In this document: piece by piece, positions 28,535 through 39,642 of the stretch | How the letters are laid out: each line of letters starts with the position of its first letter | Numbering within the stretch: position 1 is the first letter of the stretch | From: Pseudomonas marvdashtae | GTDB lineage: Bacteria > Pseudomonadota > Gammaproteobacteria > Pseudomonadales > Pseudomonadaceae | Reading direction: 5' to 3' | DNA: 64,000 nt | Assembly (NCBI RefSeq): GCF_014268655.2 | Contig: NZ_JABWQX020000002.1 | Location: forward strand, 518,501 to 582,500 | The notes under the pieces: model-generated | What the model saw: only the letters and a program-made list of their open reading frames with translations | Database searches by the model: none | What the model was told of the DNA's origin: nothing | Program-made: the position numbers and the translations under genes

Positions 28535-29070
28535 TGGGCGAGTTCGAAGCCCGATATGGCGTCGCTCCGGCGGCCCGGCAAACGCTGTTCCTGGTGTTCT
28601 GCATCGGAAACGAGCGCTACGCCTTGCAGGCCACCGACGTGGTGGAAGTATTGCCGCGCTTGTCACTCAAGCCGATCGCCCGGGCGCCGTCCTGGGTGGC
28701 GGGGGTGTTTGCCTGGCGCGGGGTTGTCGTGCCGGTGATCGACCTTTGTGCCCTGACCTTCGGCCAGGATGCCCAGGCGCGCACCAGCACCCGGCTGGTA
28801 CTTGTGCACTATCGGCCGCAGGCGCAGCAAGCCGCGCAGGTGCTGGGTTTGATTCTGGAACAGGCCACCGACACGTTGCGTTGTGATCCGGCCGATTTCA
28901 AGCCTTATGGCCTGGACAATCGCCAAGCACCTTACCTCGGCCCGGTGCGTGAAGATGCCCAGGGCATGCTGCAATGGGTCCGGGTTAACGATTTGCTCGA
29001 CGAGTCCGTTCGCGCGGTGCTGTTTCCCACGCCACCGCTGGACCTCAATGACAACGAGGGAGAGCGATGA
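28534..29070 (+). CDS. wspB: CheW-like coupling protein WspB
   Basis: The 178-residue CheW-domain protein (LFLVFCIGNERYALQATDVVEV at about 19-40; GVFAWRGVVVPVIDL) couples WspA to the histidine kinase WspE. It is the first of two CheW-type adaptors in the operon. It overlaps wspA by one base and wspC by four (ATGA), so translation of the operon is tightly coupled. Confidence 0.94.
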   Translation: MGEFEARYGVAPAARQTLFLVFCIGNERYALQATDVVEVLPRLSLKPIARAPSWVAGVFAWRGVVVPVIDLCALTFGQDAQARTSTRLVLVHYRPQAQQAAQVLGLILEQATDTLRCDPADFKPYGLDNRQAPYLGPVREDAQGMLQWVRVNDLLDESVRAVLFPTPPLDLNDNEGER

Positions 29071-30329
29071 ACAGCGACCAGCGTTTTTTCGACTTCCTCA
29101 AGGAGCGTATCGGCTTGGACGTCACGTCCGTCGGCACTGCCATTATCGAGCGAGCGGTCTGCCAGCGTGTCCTCGCCGTCCCTGGCCGATCCACTGACGA
29201 GTACTGGCAATCGCTGCAACACTCTACCCAGGAGCAGCAGGCGCTGATCGAAGCGGTAATCGTCCCGGAGACCTGGTTCTTCCGTTACCCGGAATCCTTC
29301 GCCACGCTGGCCCGGCTGGCAACCCTGCGTCTCGCCGAGATCAAGCACCTGCGGGCGCTGCGCATTCTCAGCCTGCCGTGCTCCACCGGCGAAGAACCCT
29401 ACTCGATCGCCATGGCCTTGTTCGACGCAGGCCTTGGGCCGCATCAGTTCAAGGTCGATGGGATGGACGTCAGCCCGCTGTCGGTGGAAAAGGCCAGGCA
29501 AGCGCGTTACGGCAGAAACTCTTTTCGGGGTGCGGACCTGGGTTTTCGCGAACGATATTTCAACGCCGAGGATGACGGCTATCGTCTCGATGGGCGCGTA
29601 CGCGAGCAGGTGCGCCTGCAAGTGGGCAACTTGTTGGACCCGGCCCTGCTGGTAAACGAGGCCCCCTACGATTTTGTCTTCTGCCGCAACCTGCTGATCT
29701 ATTTTGACCAGCCTACCCAGCAGCAAGTGTTCGCGGTTCTCAAGCGCCTGACCCATGAGGGCGGCGTGCTGTTCATCGGGCCCGCCGAGGGCAGTCTGTT
29801 GGGGCGCCTTGGCATGCGCTCGATCGGTATCGCCCAGTCGTTCGCCTTCAGCCGCCAGGGCGCGCCGGAGCCGCAACCGCTGCCGGCCCTGATGCCGACG
29901 CCGCTGCCGATTCGCCAGCCGCCACCGCGAGTCGCTGCGCCGGTGATTCGGCCCCGGCCGTTTGCTGGCGGCGTCACCCCGATTGCCGCACCGAAAAGCA
30001 GCGACGCCGCCACCTTGCTAGCCAATATTGCCGCCCTTGCCAACGGCGGCAGAAGCGCCGAGGCCCGCGCCGCTTGCGAACAGTACGTGCGCAGCCATGC
30101 GCCAAACGCCCAGGTCTTCTATTGGTTGGGACTGCTCAGCGACATGGCCGGCAGTGCACTCGAGGCCCAGGGTTTTTATCGCAAGGCGCTGTATCTTGAG
30201 CCGCAACACGCCGAGGCGTTGGTGCACTTGGCGGCGCTGCTGGCTTCCCAGGGAGACGCGGCCGGTGCCCGTCGATTGCAGGAGCGCGCGGCACGCAGTG
30301 GGCGCGCGGCTGACAGTGAGCGTAGATGA
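29067..30329 (+). CDS. wspC: CheR-type methyltransferase with TPR tail, WspC
   Basis: The 420-residue protein has a CheR domain (VPETWFFRYPESF at about 68-80; SAM-binding SLPCSTGEEPYSIAM at about 102-116; FVFCRNLLIYFD at about 205), a Pro-rich linker (about 270-300) and C-terminal tetratricopeptide repeats (about 310-410). It methylates glutamates of WspA with SAM, which pushes the system toward signalling; WspF reverses this. Confidence 0.95.
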   Translation: MNSDQRFFDFLKERIGLDVTSVGTAIIERAVCQRVLAVPGRSTDEYWQSLQHSTQEQQALIEAVIVPETWFFRYPESFATLARLATLRLAEIKHLRALRILSLPCSTGEEPYSIAMALFDAGLGPHQFKVDGMDVSPLSVEKARQARYGRNSFRGADLGFRERYFNAEDDGYRLDGRVREQVRLQVGNLLDPALLVNEAPYDFVFCRNLLIYFDQPTQQQVFAVLKRLTHEGGVLFIGPAEGSLLGRLGMRSIGIAQSFAFSRQGAPEPQPLPALMPTPLPIRQPPPRVAAPVIRPRPFAGGVTPIAAPKSSDAATLLANIAALANGGRSAEARAACEQYVRSHAPNAQVFYWLGLLSDMAGSALEAQGFYRKALYLEPQHAEALVHLAALLASQGDAAGARRLQERAARSGRAADSERR

Positions 30330-31000
30330 TGAGCGGTTCGGCTTTCTATAACGTGACCCATGACGATACCCAGGCCATCGATGACTGTTGGAATCGCATC
30401 GGCGTTCATGGCGACAAGTCTTGCCCGCTGCTGGCTGAGCATATTCACTGTCGCAATTGCTCAGTGTATTCGGCCGCCGCCACCCGTTTGCTCGACCGTT
30501 ACGCCCTGCGCCAGGACGACCGCGACTTGGCTTATGCCCCGGTGGACGCCGATATCGTCACGCGCTCGCTGCTGATGTTCCGCCTGGGCGAAGAGTGGCT
30601 GGGCCTGACCACCCGCAGCCTGGTGGAAGTGGCGCCGTTGCAGCCGATCCATTCATTACCTCACCAGCGCTCCCGGGCCTTGCTCGGGGTTGCCAATGTG
30701 CGCGGGGCCTTGGTGGCTTGCCTGTCGCTGGTTGACTTGCTCGGGCTGGAGCCCGGCTCGGCGGCGCCCTCCGGTGGTCGGGTCATGCCGCGCATGCTGA
30801 TCGTCGGCGCACAAGGCGGGCCGGTGATGATGCCGGTCGATGAGGTGGACGGGATCCATGCCATTGATGAACGTATTCTGGCGAACGCTTCGCAATCGAC
30901 CGGCAAATACACCCGGGGTGTCCTGCAGTACAAAGGCCGCAACCTGCGTTGGCTGGATGAAGAGCAGCTGCTGTCCGCCGTGTCCCGGAGCTTGTCATGA
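30326..31000 (+). CDS. wspD: CheW-like coupling protein WspD
   Basis: The 224-residue second CheW-type adaptor has an N-terminal extension with three cysteines in CPLLAEHIHCRNCSVY (about 33-48) and a CheW domain from about 75 (LMFRLGEEWLGLTTRSLVEV). The cysteine cluster could bind a metal or an iron-sulfur cluster, but that is only a guess. It overlaps wspC and wspE by four bases each. Confidence 0.94.
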   Translation: MMSGSAFYNVTHDDTQAIDDCWNRIGVHGDKSCPLLAEHIHCRNCSVYSAAATRLLDRYALRQDDRDLAYAPVDADIVTRSLLMFRLGEEWLGLTTRSLVEVAPLQPIHSLPHQRSRALLGVANVRGALVACLSLVDLLGLEPGSAAPSGGRVMPRMLIVGAQGGPVMMPVDEVDGIHAIDERILANASQSTGKYTRGVLQYKGRNLRWLDEEQLLSAVSRSLS

Positions 31001-33261
31001 CCCCCGACCAGATGCGCGACGCCTCGCTGCTGGAGCTGTTCAGCCTGGAAGCCGAAGCCCAGACCCAAGTGCTGAGCGCCGGCCTGCTGGCGCTGGAACG
31101 TGATCCGACCCAGGCCGACCATCTGGAATCGTGTATGCGCGCGGCTCATTCCCTCAAGGGTGCCGCGCGGATCGTCGGGGTCGATGCCGGGGTCAGCGTG
31201 GCTCATGTGATGGAAGATTGCCTGGTCAGCGCCCAGGAACGGCGCCTGGTGTTGCGCGCCGAACACATCGATGCCTTGCTGCAAGGCACTGATCTGTTGA
31301 CCCGCATTGCGACGCCCGGCAACAGTGTCGGCGCCGAAGACGTCGAGGCCTATGTCGCACTGTTGGGCCGTTTGCTTGACCCTGCCGCGACGCCGGCGCC
31401 GACGGTTGTGTCGCCGAAGGACGACCTATCCGCCGAGCCCATTGCTCTCGAAATGGCCGAGCCCGCGTCCACGGAGCCCGCGGGGCCGCCCACCAAGAAA
31501 AAGCGCGTCACCGAAGAGGGCGAGCGGGTCTTGCGAGTCACCGCCGGGCGCCTGAACAGCTTATTGGACTTGTCGAGCAAGTCCCTTGTTGAAACCCAGC
31601 GTCTCAAGCCTTGGCTGGCGACCATGCTGCGGCTCAAGCGCCAGCAAGGCAATGGTCTGCGCGCCCTCGAAGACTTGAATGTGCACCTCAAGGACCACGT
31701 CCTGAGTTTGCAGGCCCAGGAAGCCCTCGGCGATGCCCGGCGCCTGCTGGCCGAAACCCAGCAATTGCTGGCGCAGGAAATCGCTGAACTGGACGAGTTC
31801 GCCTGGCAGGCCAGCCAGCGGGCGCAAGTGCTGTACGACACGGCGCTGGCCTGTCGCATGCGCCCGTTTGCCGATGTGCTTTCGGGGCAGGCGCGCATGG
31901 TTCGCGACTTGGGCCGCAGCCTCGGAAAACAGGTGCGCCTGGAAATCGAAGGGGAGAAAACCCAGGTCGATCGCGACGTACTGGAAAAACTTGAAGCGCC
32001 GCTGACTCACTTGCTGCGCAACGCCGTGGACCATGGCATCGAGACGCCGGAACAACGGGTGTTGGCCGGCAAACCCGCCGAAGGCCTGATCCGCCTGCGT
32101 GCCTCGCACCAGGCCGGCCTGCTGGTGTTGGAACTGGCGGACGACGGTGCGGGCGTGGACCTGGAGCGGGTACGCCGCAGTGTCGTGGCGCGCGGCCTGT
32201 CCCCCGAGCACACCGCCGCCAGCCTGAGTGAGGAAGAGCTGCTGGCGTTTCTGTTCCTGCCCGGCTTCAGCCTGCGGGACAAAGTGACCGAAGTGTCCGG
32301 GCGCGGTGTCGGCCTGGATGCGGTCCAGCATATGGTCCGGCAGTTGCGCGGCGCGGTGGTGCTGGAGCAGACGGCCGGGCAGGGCAGTCGTTTCCACCTC
32401 GAAGTACCGCTGACGCTATCGGTGGTGCGCAGCCTGGTGGTGGAAGTCGGCGGCGAAGCCTACGCGTTTCCCTTGGCCCATATCGAACGCATGTGCGACC
32501 TGGCGCCCGAGGACATCGTCCAGGTCGAAGGTCGCCAGCACTTCTGGCACGAAGGTCGCCATGTTGGCTTGGTTGCCGCCACTCAACTGCTCAATCGCCC
32601 GGCGACGCCGAACAGCGACCAGACCCTCAAGGTCGTGGTGATCCGTGAGCGGGAGGTGATTTATGGCGTGGCGGTGGAACGGTTCATTGGTGAGCGGACC
32701 CTGGTGGTCCTGCCCCTGGACGAGCGCCTGGGCAAGGTCCAGGACATTTCCGCCGGCGCCTTGCTGGACGACGGCTCGGTGGTGTTGATTGTCGATGTCG
32801 AAGACCTCTTGCGCTCGGTGGAGAAACTGCTCGATGCCGGCCGACTGGAGCGCATTGCCCGGCGGAACGAGGCCCAGTCGCCGCGCAAGCGGATCCTGGT
32901 CGTTGATGACTCGCTGACCGTGCGTGAGCTGGAACGCAAGCTGTTGCTCAATCGCGGCTACGACGTGGCCGTGGCCGTCGACGGCATGGACGGTTGGAAT
33001 GCGTTGCGCGCGGAAAATTTCGACCTGCTCATCACTGACATCGACATGCCCCGCATGGACGGTATCGAGTTGGTATCGTTGCTGCGGCGCGACAGCCGCT
33101 TGCAATCGCTGCCGGTGATGGTGGTTTCCTACAAGGATCGCGAAGAAGATCGTCGCCGTGGCCTGGACGCCGGGGCCGACTATTATCTAGCCAAGGCGAG
33201 TTTTCACGACGACGCCTTGCTTGATGCCGTGGTCGAATTGATCGGAGGAGTACGGGTTTGA
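30997..33261 (+). CDS. wspE: Hybrid CheA-type histidine kinase/response regulator WspE
   Basis: The 754-residue central kinase phosphorylates WspR and WspF. Domains in order: HPt (about 1-110, phosphorylated His in RAAHSLKGAARI), dimerisation and HATPase (about 270-490, NAVDHGIETPEQR and GRGVGLDAVQHMV), a CheW-like regulatory domain (about 490-610) and a C-terminal receiver (about 630-750, ILVVDDSLTVRE and phospho-acceptor Asp in LLITDIDMPRMDG). All key residues are present, so the kinase looks intact. Confidence 0.96.
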   Translation: MTPDQMRDASLLELFSLEAEAQTQVLSAGLLALERDPTQADHLESCMRAAHSLKGAARIVGVDAGVSVAHVMEDCLVSAQERRLVLRAEHIDALLQGTDLLTRIATPGNSVGAEDVEAYVALLGRLLDPAATPAPTVVSPKDDLSAEPIALEMAEPASTEPAGPPTKKKRVTEEGERVLRVTAGRLNSLLDLSSKSLVETQRLKPWLATMLRLKRQQGNGLRALEDLNVHLKDHVLSLQAQEALGDARRLLAETQQLLAQEIAELDEFAWQASQRAQVLYDTALACRMRPFADVLSGQARMVRDLGRSLGKQVRLEIEGEKTQVDRDVLEKLEAPLTHLLRNAVDHGIETPEQRVLAGKPAEGLIRLRASHQAGLLVLELADDGAGVDLERVRRSVVARGLSPEHTAASLSEEELLAFLFLPGFSLRDKVTEVSGRGVGLDAVQHMVRQLRGAVVLEQTAGQGSRFHLEVPLTLSVVRSLVVEVGGEAYAFPLAHIERMCDLAPEDIVQVEGRQHFWHEGRHVGLVAATQLLNRPATPNSDQTLKVVVIREREVIYGVAVERFIGERTLVVLPLDERLGKVQDISAGALLDDGSVVLIVDVEDLLRSVEKLLDAGRLERIARRNEAQSPRKRILVVDDSLTVRELERKLLLNRGYDVAVAVDGMDGWNALRAENFDLLITDIDMPRMDGIELVSLLRRDSRLQSLPVMVVSYKDREEDRRRGLDAGADYYLAKASFHDDALLDAVVELIGGVRV

Positions 33262-34268
33262 AGATCGCCATTGTCAATGACATGCCCCTGGCGGTCGAGG
33301 CCCTGCGCCGCGCGCTGGCGTTGGAGCCTGTGCATCAGCTGGTCTGGGTGGCCGTCAATGGCGCTGACGCTGTGCAGCGGTGCGCCGAATACACCCCGGA
33401 CCTGATCCTGATGGACCTGTTCATGCCGATCATGGATGGGGTGGAGGCGACGCGGCGGATCATGGCCGACACCCCGTGCGCCATCGTGATCGTGACCGGT
33501 GACAGCCAGCAGAACGTCCATCGGGTATTCGAGGCCATGGGCCATGGCGCCCTCGACGTGGTCGATACGCCGGCCCTGGGCGTCGGCAGGCCGGAGGACG
33601 CCGCGGCACCGCTGTTGCGCAAGATCGCCAACATCGGCTGGCTGATCGGCGAGCGCGGGAACGCTGAGCGCGCCACCCCGACCGCACCGCGCGCGCCGTT
33701 GTCACGCAACAGCCTGGTGGCGATCGGCTCGTCGGCGGGCGGCCCGGCTGCGTTGGAAGTGCTGCTCAAGGGGCTGCCGCGTGACTTCGCCCCGGCCATT
33801 GTGCTGGTTCAGCACGTGGACGAAGTGTTTGCCGCCGGCATGGCCGAATGGCTCAGCGGCGTGTCGGGCCTGGATGTCCGGTTGGCCCGGCATGGCGAGA
33901 CGCCGCAAGGCGGCACCGTGTTGCTGGCAGGGACCAACCACCATCTGCGCCTGTTGAAAAACGGTACGCTTGCCTACACCGCCGAGCCGGTCAATGAGAT
34001 CTATCGGCCCTCCATTGATGTGTTTTTCGAAAGTGTCGCCCATTACTGGAACGGCGATGCGGTGGGGGTATTGCTCACTGGTATGGGCCGCGACGGAGCG
34101 CAGGGGCTTAAACTCATGCGCCAGCAGGGCTGCGTGACCATCGCCCAGGACCAGCAGAGCAGCGCGGTGTATGGCATGCCGAGGGCGGCGGCGGCCATCG
34201 ACGCGGCGGCACAAATTCTCGCGCTGGATAAAATAGCGCCACGCTTGGCGGAAATTTTCACCCCATGA
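33258..34268 (+). CDS. wspF: CheB-type methylesterase WspF
   Basis: The 336-residue protein has an N-terminal receiver (Asp of LILMDLFMPIMDG at about 54) and a CheB domain with GSSAGGPAALEVLL (nucleophile Ser, about 158), the HVDEVFAAGMAEWL segment and LLTGMGRDGAQG. It removes methyl groups from WspA and so damps the pathway; loss of WspF is the classic route to wrinkly-spreader morphology in P. fluorescens. It starts at a rare TTG at 33258 with GGAGGA upstream, overlapping wspE by four bases. Confidence 0.95.
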   Translation: MKIAIVNDMPLAVEALRRALALEPVHQLVWVAVNGADAVQRCAEYTPDLILMDLFMPIMDGVEATRRIMADTPCAIVIVTGDSQQNVHRVFEAMGHGALDVVDTPALGVGRPEDAAAPLLRKIANIGWLIGERGNAERATPTAPRAPLSRNSLVAIGSSAGGPAALEVLLKGLPRDFAPAIVLVQHVDEVFAAGMAEWLSGVSGLDVRLARHGETPQGGTVLLAGTNHHLRLLKNGTLAYTAEPVNEIYRPSIDVFFESVAHYWNGDAVGVLLTGMGRDGAQGLKLMRQQGCVTIAQDQQSSAVYGMPRAAAAIDAAAQILALDKIAPRLAEIFTP

Positions 34269-34306
34269 TCAACCCTCGCGCCCCAGGCAGTTTCAGGTGA
34301 GCCTCC

Positions 34307-35308
34307 ATGAATGATTTACAGCTCGACGATTTCAAGCGCGACGAGAACGCCGCGATGGTCTTGCTCGTCGACGACCAGGCGATGATCGGCGAGGCGGTGC
34401 GGCGCGGGTTGTCGAATGAACAGAACATCGATTTCCACTTCTGCTCCGACCCTCACCAAGCCATCGCCCATGCCGTTCGTATCAAGCCGACGGTGATTCT
34501 CCAGGACTTGGTTATGCCAGGCCTCGACGGCTTGAGCCTGGTGCGTGAATACCGCAACCACCCGGCTACCCGTGACATCCCGATCATTGTCCTTTCCACC
34601 AAGGAGGATCCGCTGGTCAAGAGCGCGGCGTTTGCCGCCGGGGCCAATGATTACCTGGTCAAATTGCCGGATAACATCGAGCTGGTGGCGCGCATCCGTT
34701 ATCACTCGCGGTCCTACATGATGCTGCTGCAGCGCGACGCAGCTTATCGCGCCTTGCGGGTCAGCCAGCAGCAGTTGCTCGACACCAACCTGGTGTTGCA
34801 ACGGCTGATGAATTCCGATGGCCTCACTGGGCTGTCCAACCGTCGGCACTTCGATGAATACCTGGAGCTTGAGTGGAGGAGGGCGCTACGGGACCAGACC
34901 CAGCTGTCGCTGTTGATGATCGACGTGGACTACTTCAAGCCCTACAACGACAACTTCGGCCACCTGGAGGGCGATGAAGCCCTGCGCAAGGTCGCCACGG
35001 CGATCCGCGATGCCTGTAGCCGCCCTTCGGACCTGCCGGCCCGTTACGGCGGCGAGGAATTCGCCCTGGTTTTGCCGGGCACCGCGCCTGGCGGCGCCCG
35101 GTTGATGGCCGAGAAACTGCGCCAGAGCGTGGTCGCCCTGAAAATCCCTCATGCCACGCCTGACGGTGGCGAGAACCTGACCATCAGCATTGGCGTCTCG
35201 ACCTTCATCCCACAGCAGGGCGGCGATTGCCGGCAACTGATTTCGGCGGCGGACAAGGGGCTGTACCTGGCCAAGCACAATGGGCGTAATCGGGTTGGAG
35301 TCGAATAA
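34307..35308 (+). CDS. wspR: Response regulator diguanylate cyclase WspR
   Basis: The 333-residue output protein makes c-di-GMP when phosphorylated by WspE. It has a receiver ([10 protein letters not shown]; phospho-acceptor Asp in [12 protein letters not shown] at about 70), a helical linker (about 140-165) and a GGDEF domain with the active variant GGEEF (about 250). The inhibitory RxxD product site (RPSD) lies five residues before it, so both synthesis and feedback should work. It is 38 bases after wspF and is the last gene of the operon, followed by a REP hairpin. Confidence 0.96.
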   Translation: MNDLQLDDFKRDENAAMVLLVDDQAMIGEAVRRGLSNEQNIDFHFCSDPHQAIAHAVRIKPTVILQDLVMPGLDGLSLVREYRNHPATRDIPIIVLSTKEDPLVKSAAFAAGANDYLVKLPDNIELVARIRYHSRSYMMLLQRDAAYRALRVSQQQLLDTNLVLQRLMNSDGLTGLSNRRHFDEYLELEWRRALRDQTQLSLLMIDVDYFKPYNDNFGHLEGDEALRKVATAIRDACSRPSDLPARYGGEEFALVLPGTAPGGARLMAEKLRQSVVALKIPHATPDGGENLTISIGVSTFIPQQGGDCRQLISAADKGLYLAKHNGRNRVGVE

Positions 35309-35328
35309 GCCTCTGCGGGATGGCTTTC

Positions 35329-35355
35329 GTGGCGAGGGAGCAGCTCCCTCGCCAC
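35329..35355. repeat. Single REP hairpin after wspR
   Basis: GTGGCGAGGGAG (35329-35340) and CTCCCTCGCCAC (35344-35355) form perfect 12-bp arms around CAG. It is a short member of the same family as the REPINs in this window and may end or stabilise the wsp transcript. Confidence 0.8.
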
Positions 35356-35472
35356 AGAACCTGTGGCGTATCAGGAATTGGTGTTCCTAAAGCCGCCAGG
35401 CGGGCTGCCGCTGGCGCTTGATTACGTTATACTCGCCGGCTTTCAAAAGTTCGCCAACGAGTGCTGCCCGCC

Positions 35473-36568
35473 ATGGAAATCAACCCGATCCTGAACACCA
35501 TCAAGGACCTGTCCGAGCGCTCCGAAACTATTCGGGGGTATCTTTGACTACGATCAAAAGCATGAGCGCCTGACCGAAGTCAATCGCGAGCTTGAAGATC
35601 CGAATGTCTGGAACAACCCTTCCTACGCCCAGGAGCTGGGCCGCGAGCGCTCTGCGCTGGCGCAGATCGTCGAGACCCTGGACGAAATGTCCAGTGGCCT
35701 GGCCGATTGCCGCGACCTGCTGGACATGGCCGTCGAAGAGAATGACGAAGGTGCGGTCGGCGATGTCGTCGCCGAACTGACACGTCTCGAAGAGGCCCTG
35801 GCCAAGCTGGAATTCCGTCGCATGTTCAGCGGCGAAATGGACATGAACAACGCCTACCTGGACATCCAGGCCGGTTCCGGCGGCACCGAAGCCCAGGACT
35901 GGGCCAACATCCTGCTGCGCATGTACCTGCGCTGGGCTGACAAACGCGGTTTCGACGCCACCATCATGGAACTGTCCGCTGGTGAAGTCGCCGGGATCAA
36001 GGGCGCCACCGTGCACATCAAGGGCGAATACGCCTTTGGCTGGCTGCGTACAGAGATCGGCGTGCACCGCCTGGTGCGCAAGAGCCCGTTCGACTCCGGC
36101 AACCGTCGGCACACCTCGTTCTCGGCGGTATTCGTCTCGCCGGAAATCGATGACAACATCGAAATCGAGATCAACCCTGCCGACCTGCGCATCGACACCT
36201 ACCGCTCCTCCGGTGCCGGTGGCCAGCACGTCAACACCACCGACTCGGCCGTACGGATTACCCACGTACCGACCAACACCGTGGTCAGTTGCCAGAACGA
36301 ACGTTCCCAGCATGCGAACAAAGACACCGCGATGAAAATGCTGCGGGCCCGTTTGTACGAGCAGGAAGTGCAGAAGCGCAATGCCGCGTCCCAGGCGCTG
36401 GAAGACACCAAGTCGGACATCGGCTGGGGTCACCAGATCCGTTCGTACGTGCTCGACGCCTCGCGGATCAAGGACCTGCGCACCAGCATCGAACGCAGCG
36501 ACTGTGACAAAGTGCTCGACGGCGACATCGACGAATACCTGATCGCCAGCCTCAAGCAAGGGCTGTAA
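35473..36568 (+). CDS. prfB: Peptide chain release factor 2, with programmed +1 frameshift
   Basis: RF2 ends translation at UGA and UAA. The gene starts at ATG 35473, reads 24 codons to an in-frame TGA at 35545-35547, and continues in the +1 frame from 35546 to 36568, giving about 364 residues, the normal length. The slip site is CTT TGA C. The long frame contains the GGQ motif ([10 protein letters not shown] at about residue 250) for peptide hydrolysis and the SPF anticodon-like motif (KSPFDSG at about 205) for UGA reading. lysS follows, as in most gamma-proteobacteria. Confidence 0.96.
35533..35547 (+). promoter_or_regulatory. RF2 autoregulatory frameshift signal
   Basis: CGGGGG, an internal Shine-Dalgarno-like stretch, is followed by TAT CTT TGA and then C, the conserved arrangement that stalls ribosomes at UGA when RF2 is scarce and lets them slip +1 on CTT T. 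E. coli has AGGGGG; here the first base is C. Confidence 0.95.
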
Positions 36569-36676
36569 CGCGACACCCACGCGGTGGGCAGGCACGCTTT
36601 TTCGGGAGCGCGGCTTGCCCACAAACTCCGGCCCCGGGGCCGGGGGCAACGAACCTGTGATGGAAACCTTAAAGAC

Positions 36677-38179
<1,503 letters not shown>

Positions 38180-38190
38180 GTGTTTCAATT

Positions 38191-38218
38191 AAAAAGCCGC
38201 CTCGATGGGCGGCTTTTT
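38191..38218 (+). terminator. Intrinsic terminator of prfB-lysS
   Basis: AAAAAGCCGCC and GGCGGCTTTTT form an 11-bp stem with a T tract. Confidence 0.93.
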
Positions 38219-38279
38219 ATTGCCTGTCTGGTACAAACGTATCAAATGGTTACTTCTGACTAGCGAGGAAAGACCTGTC

Positions 38280-38996
38280 GTGAATCGTGCAATGGCTCCA
38301 GAAGGTGCAGCGGGCGTCGCCACTGCTGTCGCTGAAAGTGTTCAGTACCAGGGCCGCAAGGCCAGCCGACAGGGCAGTGAACAGCGCCGCCAGGAGATTC
38401 TCGACGCGGCCATGCGCATCGTGGTGCGCGATGGCGTGCGGGCAGTGCGACACCGCGCGGTGGCTGCTGAAGCGGGCGTGCCGCTGTCGGCCACCACTTA
38501 CTATTTCAAGGACATCGACGACCTGCTCACCGATACCTTCGCCCAGTATGTGGAGCGCAGCGCGGCATTCATGGCCAAGCTGTGGACCAACAATGAAGGC
38601 CTGTTGCGCGAAATGGTCGCCTATGGCGACGGCAGCGCGGCAGCACGCTCGCAACTGGCGGACGACATCGCGCGGATGACGGCGGAGTACGTGCAGCATC
38701 AATTGCAGAGTCGTCGCGATTACCTGATGGCCGAGCAGGCGTTCCGCCAGGAAGCGCTGCTCAACCCACGCCTGGCGGAGTTGGTGCGTTCCCACCAGCA
38801 GATTTTGCTGCACGGCACGTGTCAGTTTTTCCAGGTTCTGGGCTCGCGCGAGCCGCAACAGGATGCCAAAGTGTTGACGGCGATTATCGGACGGATGGAA
38901 TATCAGGGCTTGCTCAATGGCGCCGAGCCGGTAGCCGATGAAGACATGCTCGGCATCCTGACCCGTTACATGCACCTGGTACTGGCGTCGGTGTGA
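38280..38996 (+). CDS. TetR family transcriptional regulator
   Basis: The 238-residue protein has an N-terminal basic tail and a TetR helix-turn-helix at about residues 38-85 (RRQEILDAAMRIVVRDG and VPLSATTYYFKDIDDLL), followed by a helical ligand-binding domain of unknown specificity. I place the start at the GTG at 38280 (GAGGAAA upstream); the ATG at 38292 is possible. A TetR gene after lysS is also found at this place in P. aeruginosa, as I remember it. The target is unknown; the nearest candidates are the downstream lipoprotein and QEGLA genes. Confidence 0.88.
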   Translation: MNRAMAPEGAAGVATAVAESVQYQGRKASRQGSEQRRQEILDAAMRIVVRDGVRAVRHRAVAAEAGVPLSATTYYFKDIDDLLTDTFAQYVERSAAFMAKLWTNNEGLLREMVAYGDGSAAARSQLADDIARMTAEYVQHQLQSRRDYLMAEQAFRQEALLNPRLAELVRSHQQILLHGTCQFFQVLGSREPQQDAKVLTAIIGRMEYQGLLNGAEPVADEDMLGILTRYMHLVLASV

Positions 38997-39051
38997 CCCC
39001 TTTTGGGTCCACCACAGGGGATAAAAGCGACCTGTGCCATAGGGAGTTCAA

Positions 39052-39606
39052 ATGAAAGCCTGGCGTGCCGTTGTACTGGCCGTGTCGTTGTTGTTGCTAA
39101 GTGGTTGCCTGGTGTCGTTCAAGGCGCCGCTGCCCGACAGCGAAGCCGCACCCAAGGGCCTGCTCGGCCAGTGGACCAGCACCAACGCCTGGGGTGAACC
39201 GTTGAACCTGGAGCTGACGGAAGTCGGCAAGCACCGCTACCAGGCGATCAGCTACTTCAGGGCCAAGCCCCAGGAGCGCGAAGCCATTCCCCTGACCGTC
39301 TCCCGTCACGGCAGCCGCTGGTACCTGTCGGCCAAAGTGCCGGCGCGCTATGGTGGGCATTTCCTGATCGCCGGCTTCGAACTGACCGACAAACACGAGC
39401 TGGTGGTCTACAACCTGGACCTGGAGCAGATCAACCAGGCGATCGGACAGAAGATTCTCAGTGGTCAGCCAAACCAGAGCGGGGAAGGCGACGGCGTGTT
39501 GGTGGACAGTGACATGGACAAGGTTTTCAGCTACCTCGACAACCCGGCCAACTCCGATGTGTTCTCGGAAGCCGTGCGCTACCAACGACTGACCCAACCC
39601 CAATAA
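39052..39606 (+). CDS. Conserved lipoprotein of unknown function
   Basis: The 184-residue precursor has a lipoprotein signal (MKAWRAVVLAVSLLLLSGCLV; lipobox LLSGC, Cys at 20). The +2 residue is Leu, so outer-membrane sorting is likely. The mature part has no domain that I recognise. The middle is predicted beta-rich (YFRAKPQEREAIPLTVSRHGSRWYLSAKVP). The gene is followed after 36 bases by the QEGLA-motif gene and may be cotranscribed with it. Confidence 0.8.
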   Translation: MKAWRAVVLAVSLLLLSGCLVSFKAPLPDSEAAPKGLLGQWTSTNAWGEPLNLELTEVGKHRYQAISYFRAKPQEREAIPLTVSRHGSRWYLSAKVPARYGGHFLIAGFELTDKHELVVYNLDLEQINQAIGQKILSGQPNQSGEGDGVLVDSDMDKVFSYLDNPANSDVFSEAVRYQRLTQPQ

Positions 39607-39642
39607 CTGCAACAAGCGGACGTTTTTTCACAGGAGTTCCGG

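Noticed and set aside
35473..35547. prfB as a pseudogene with a premature stop at codon 25
   Set aside because: The stop lies in the conserved CTT TGA C recoding signal, and the +1 frame continues as a full-length RF2.
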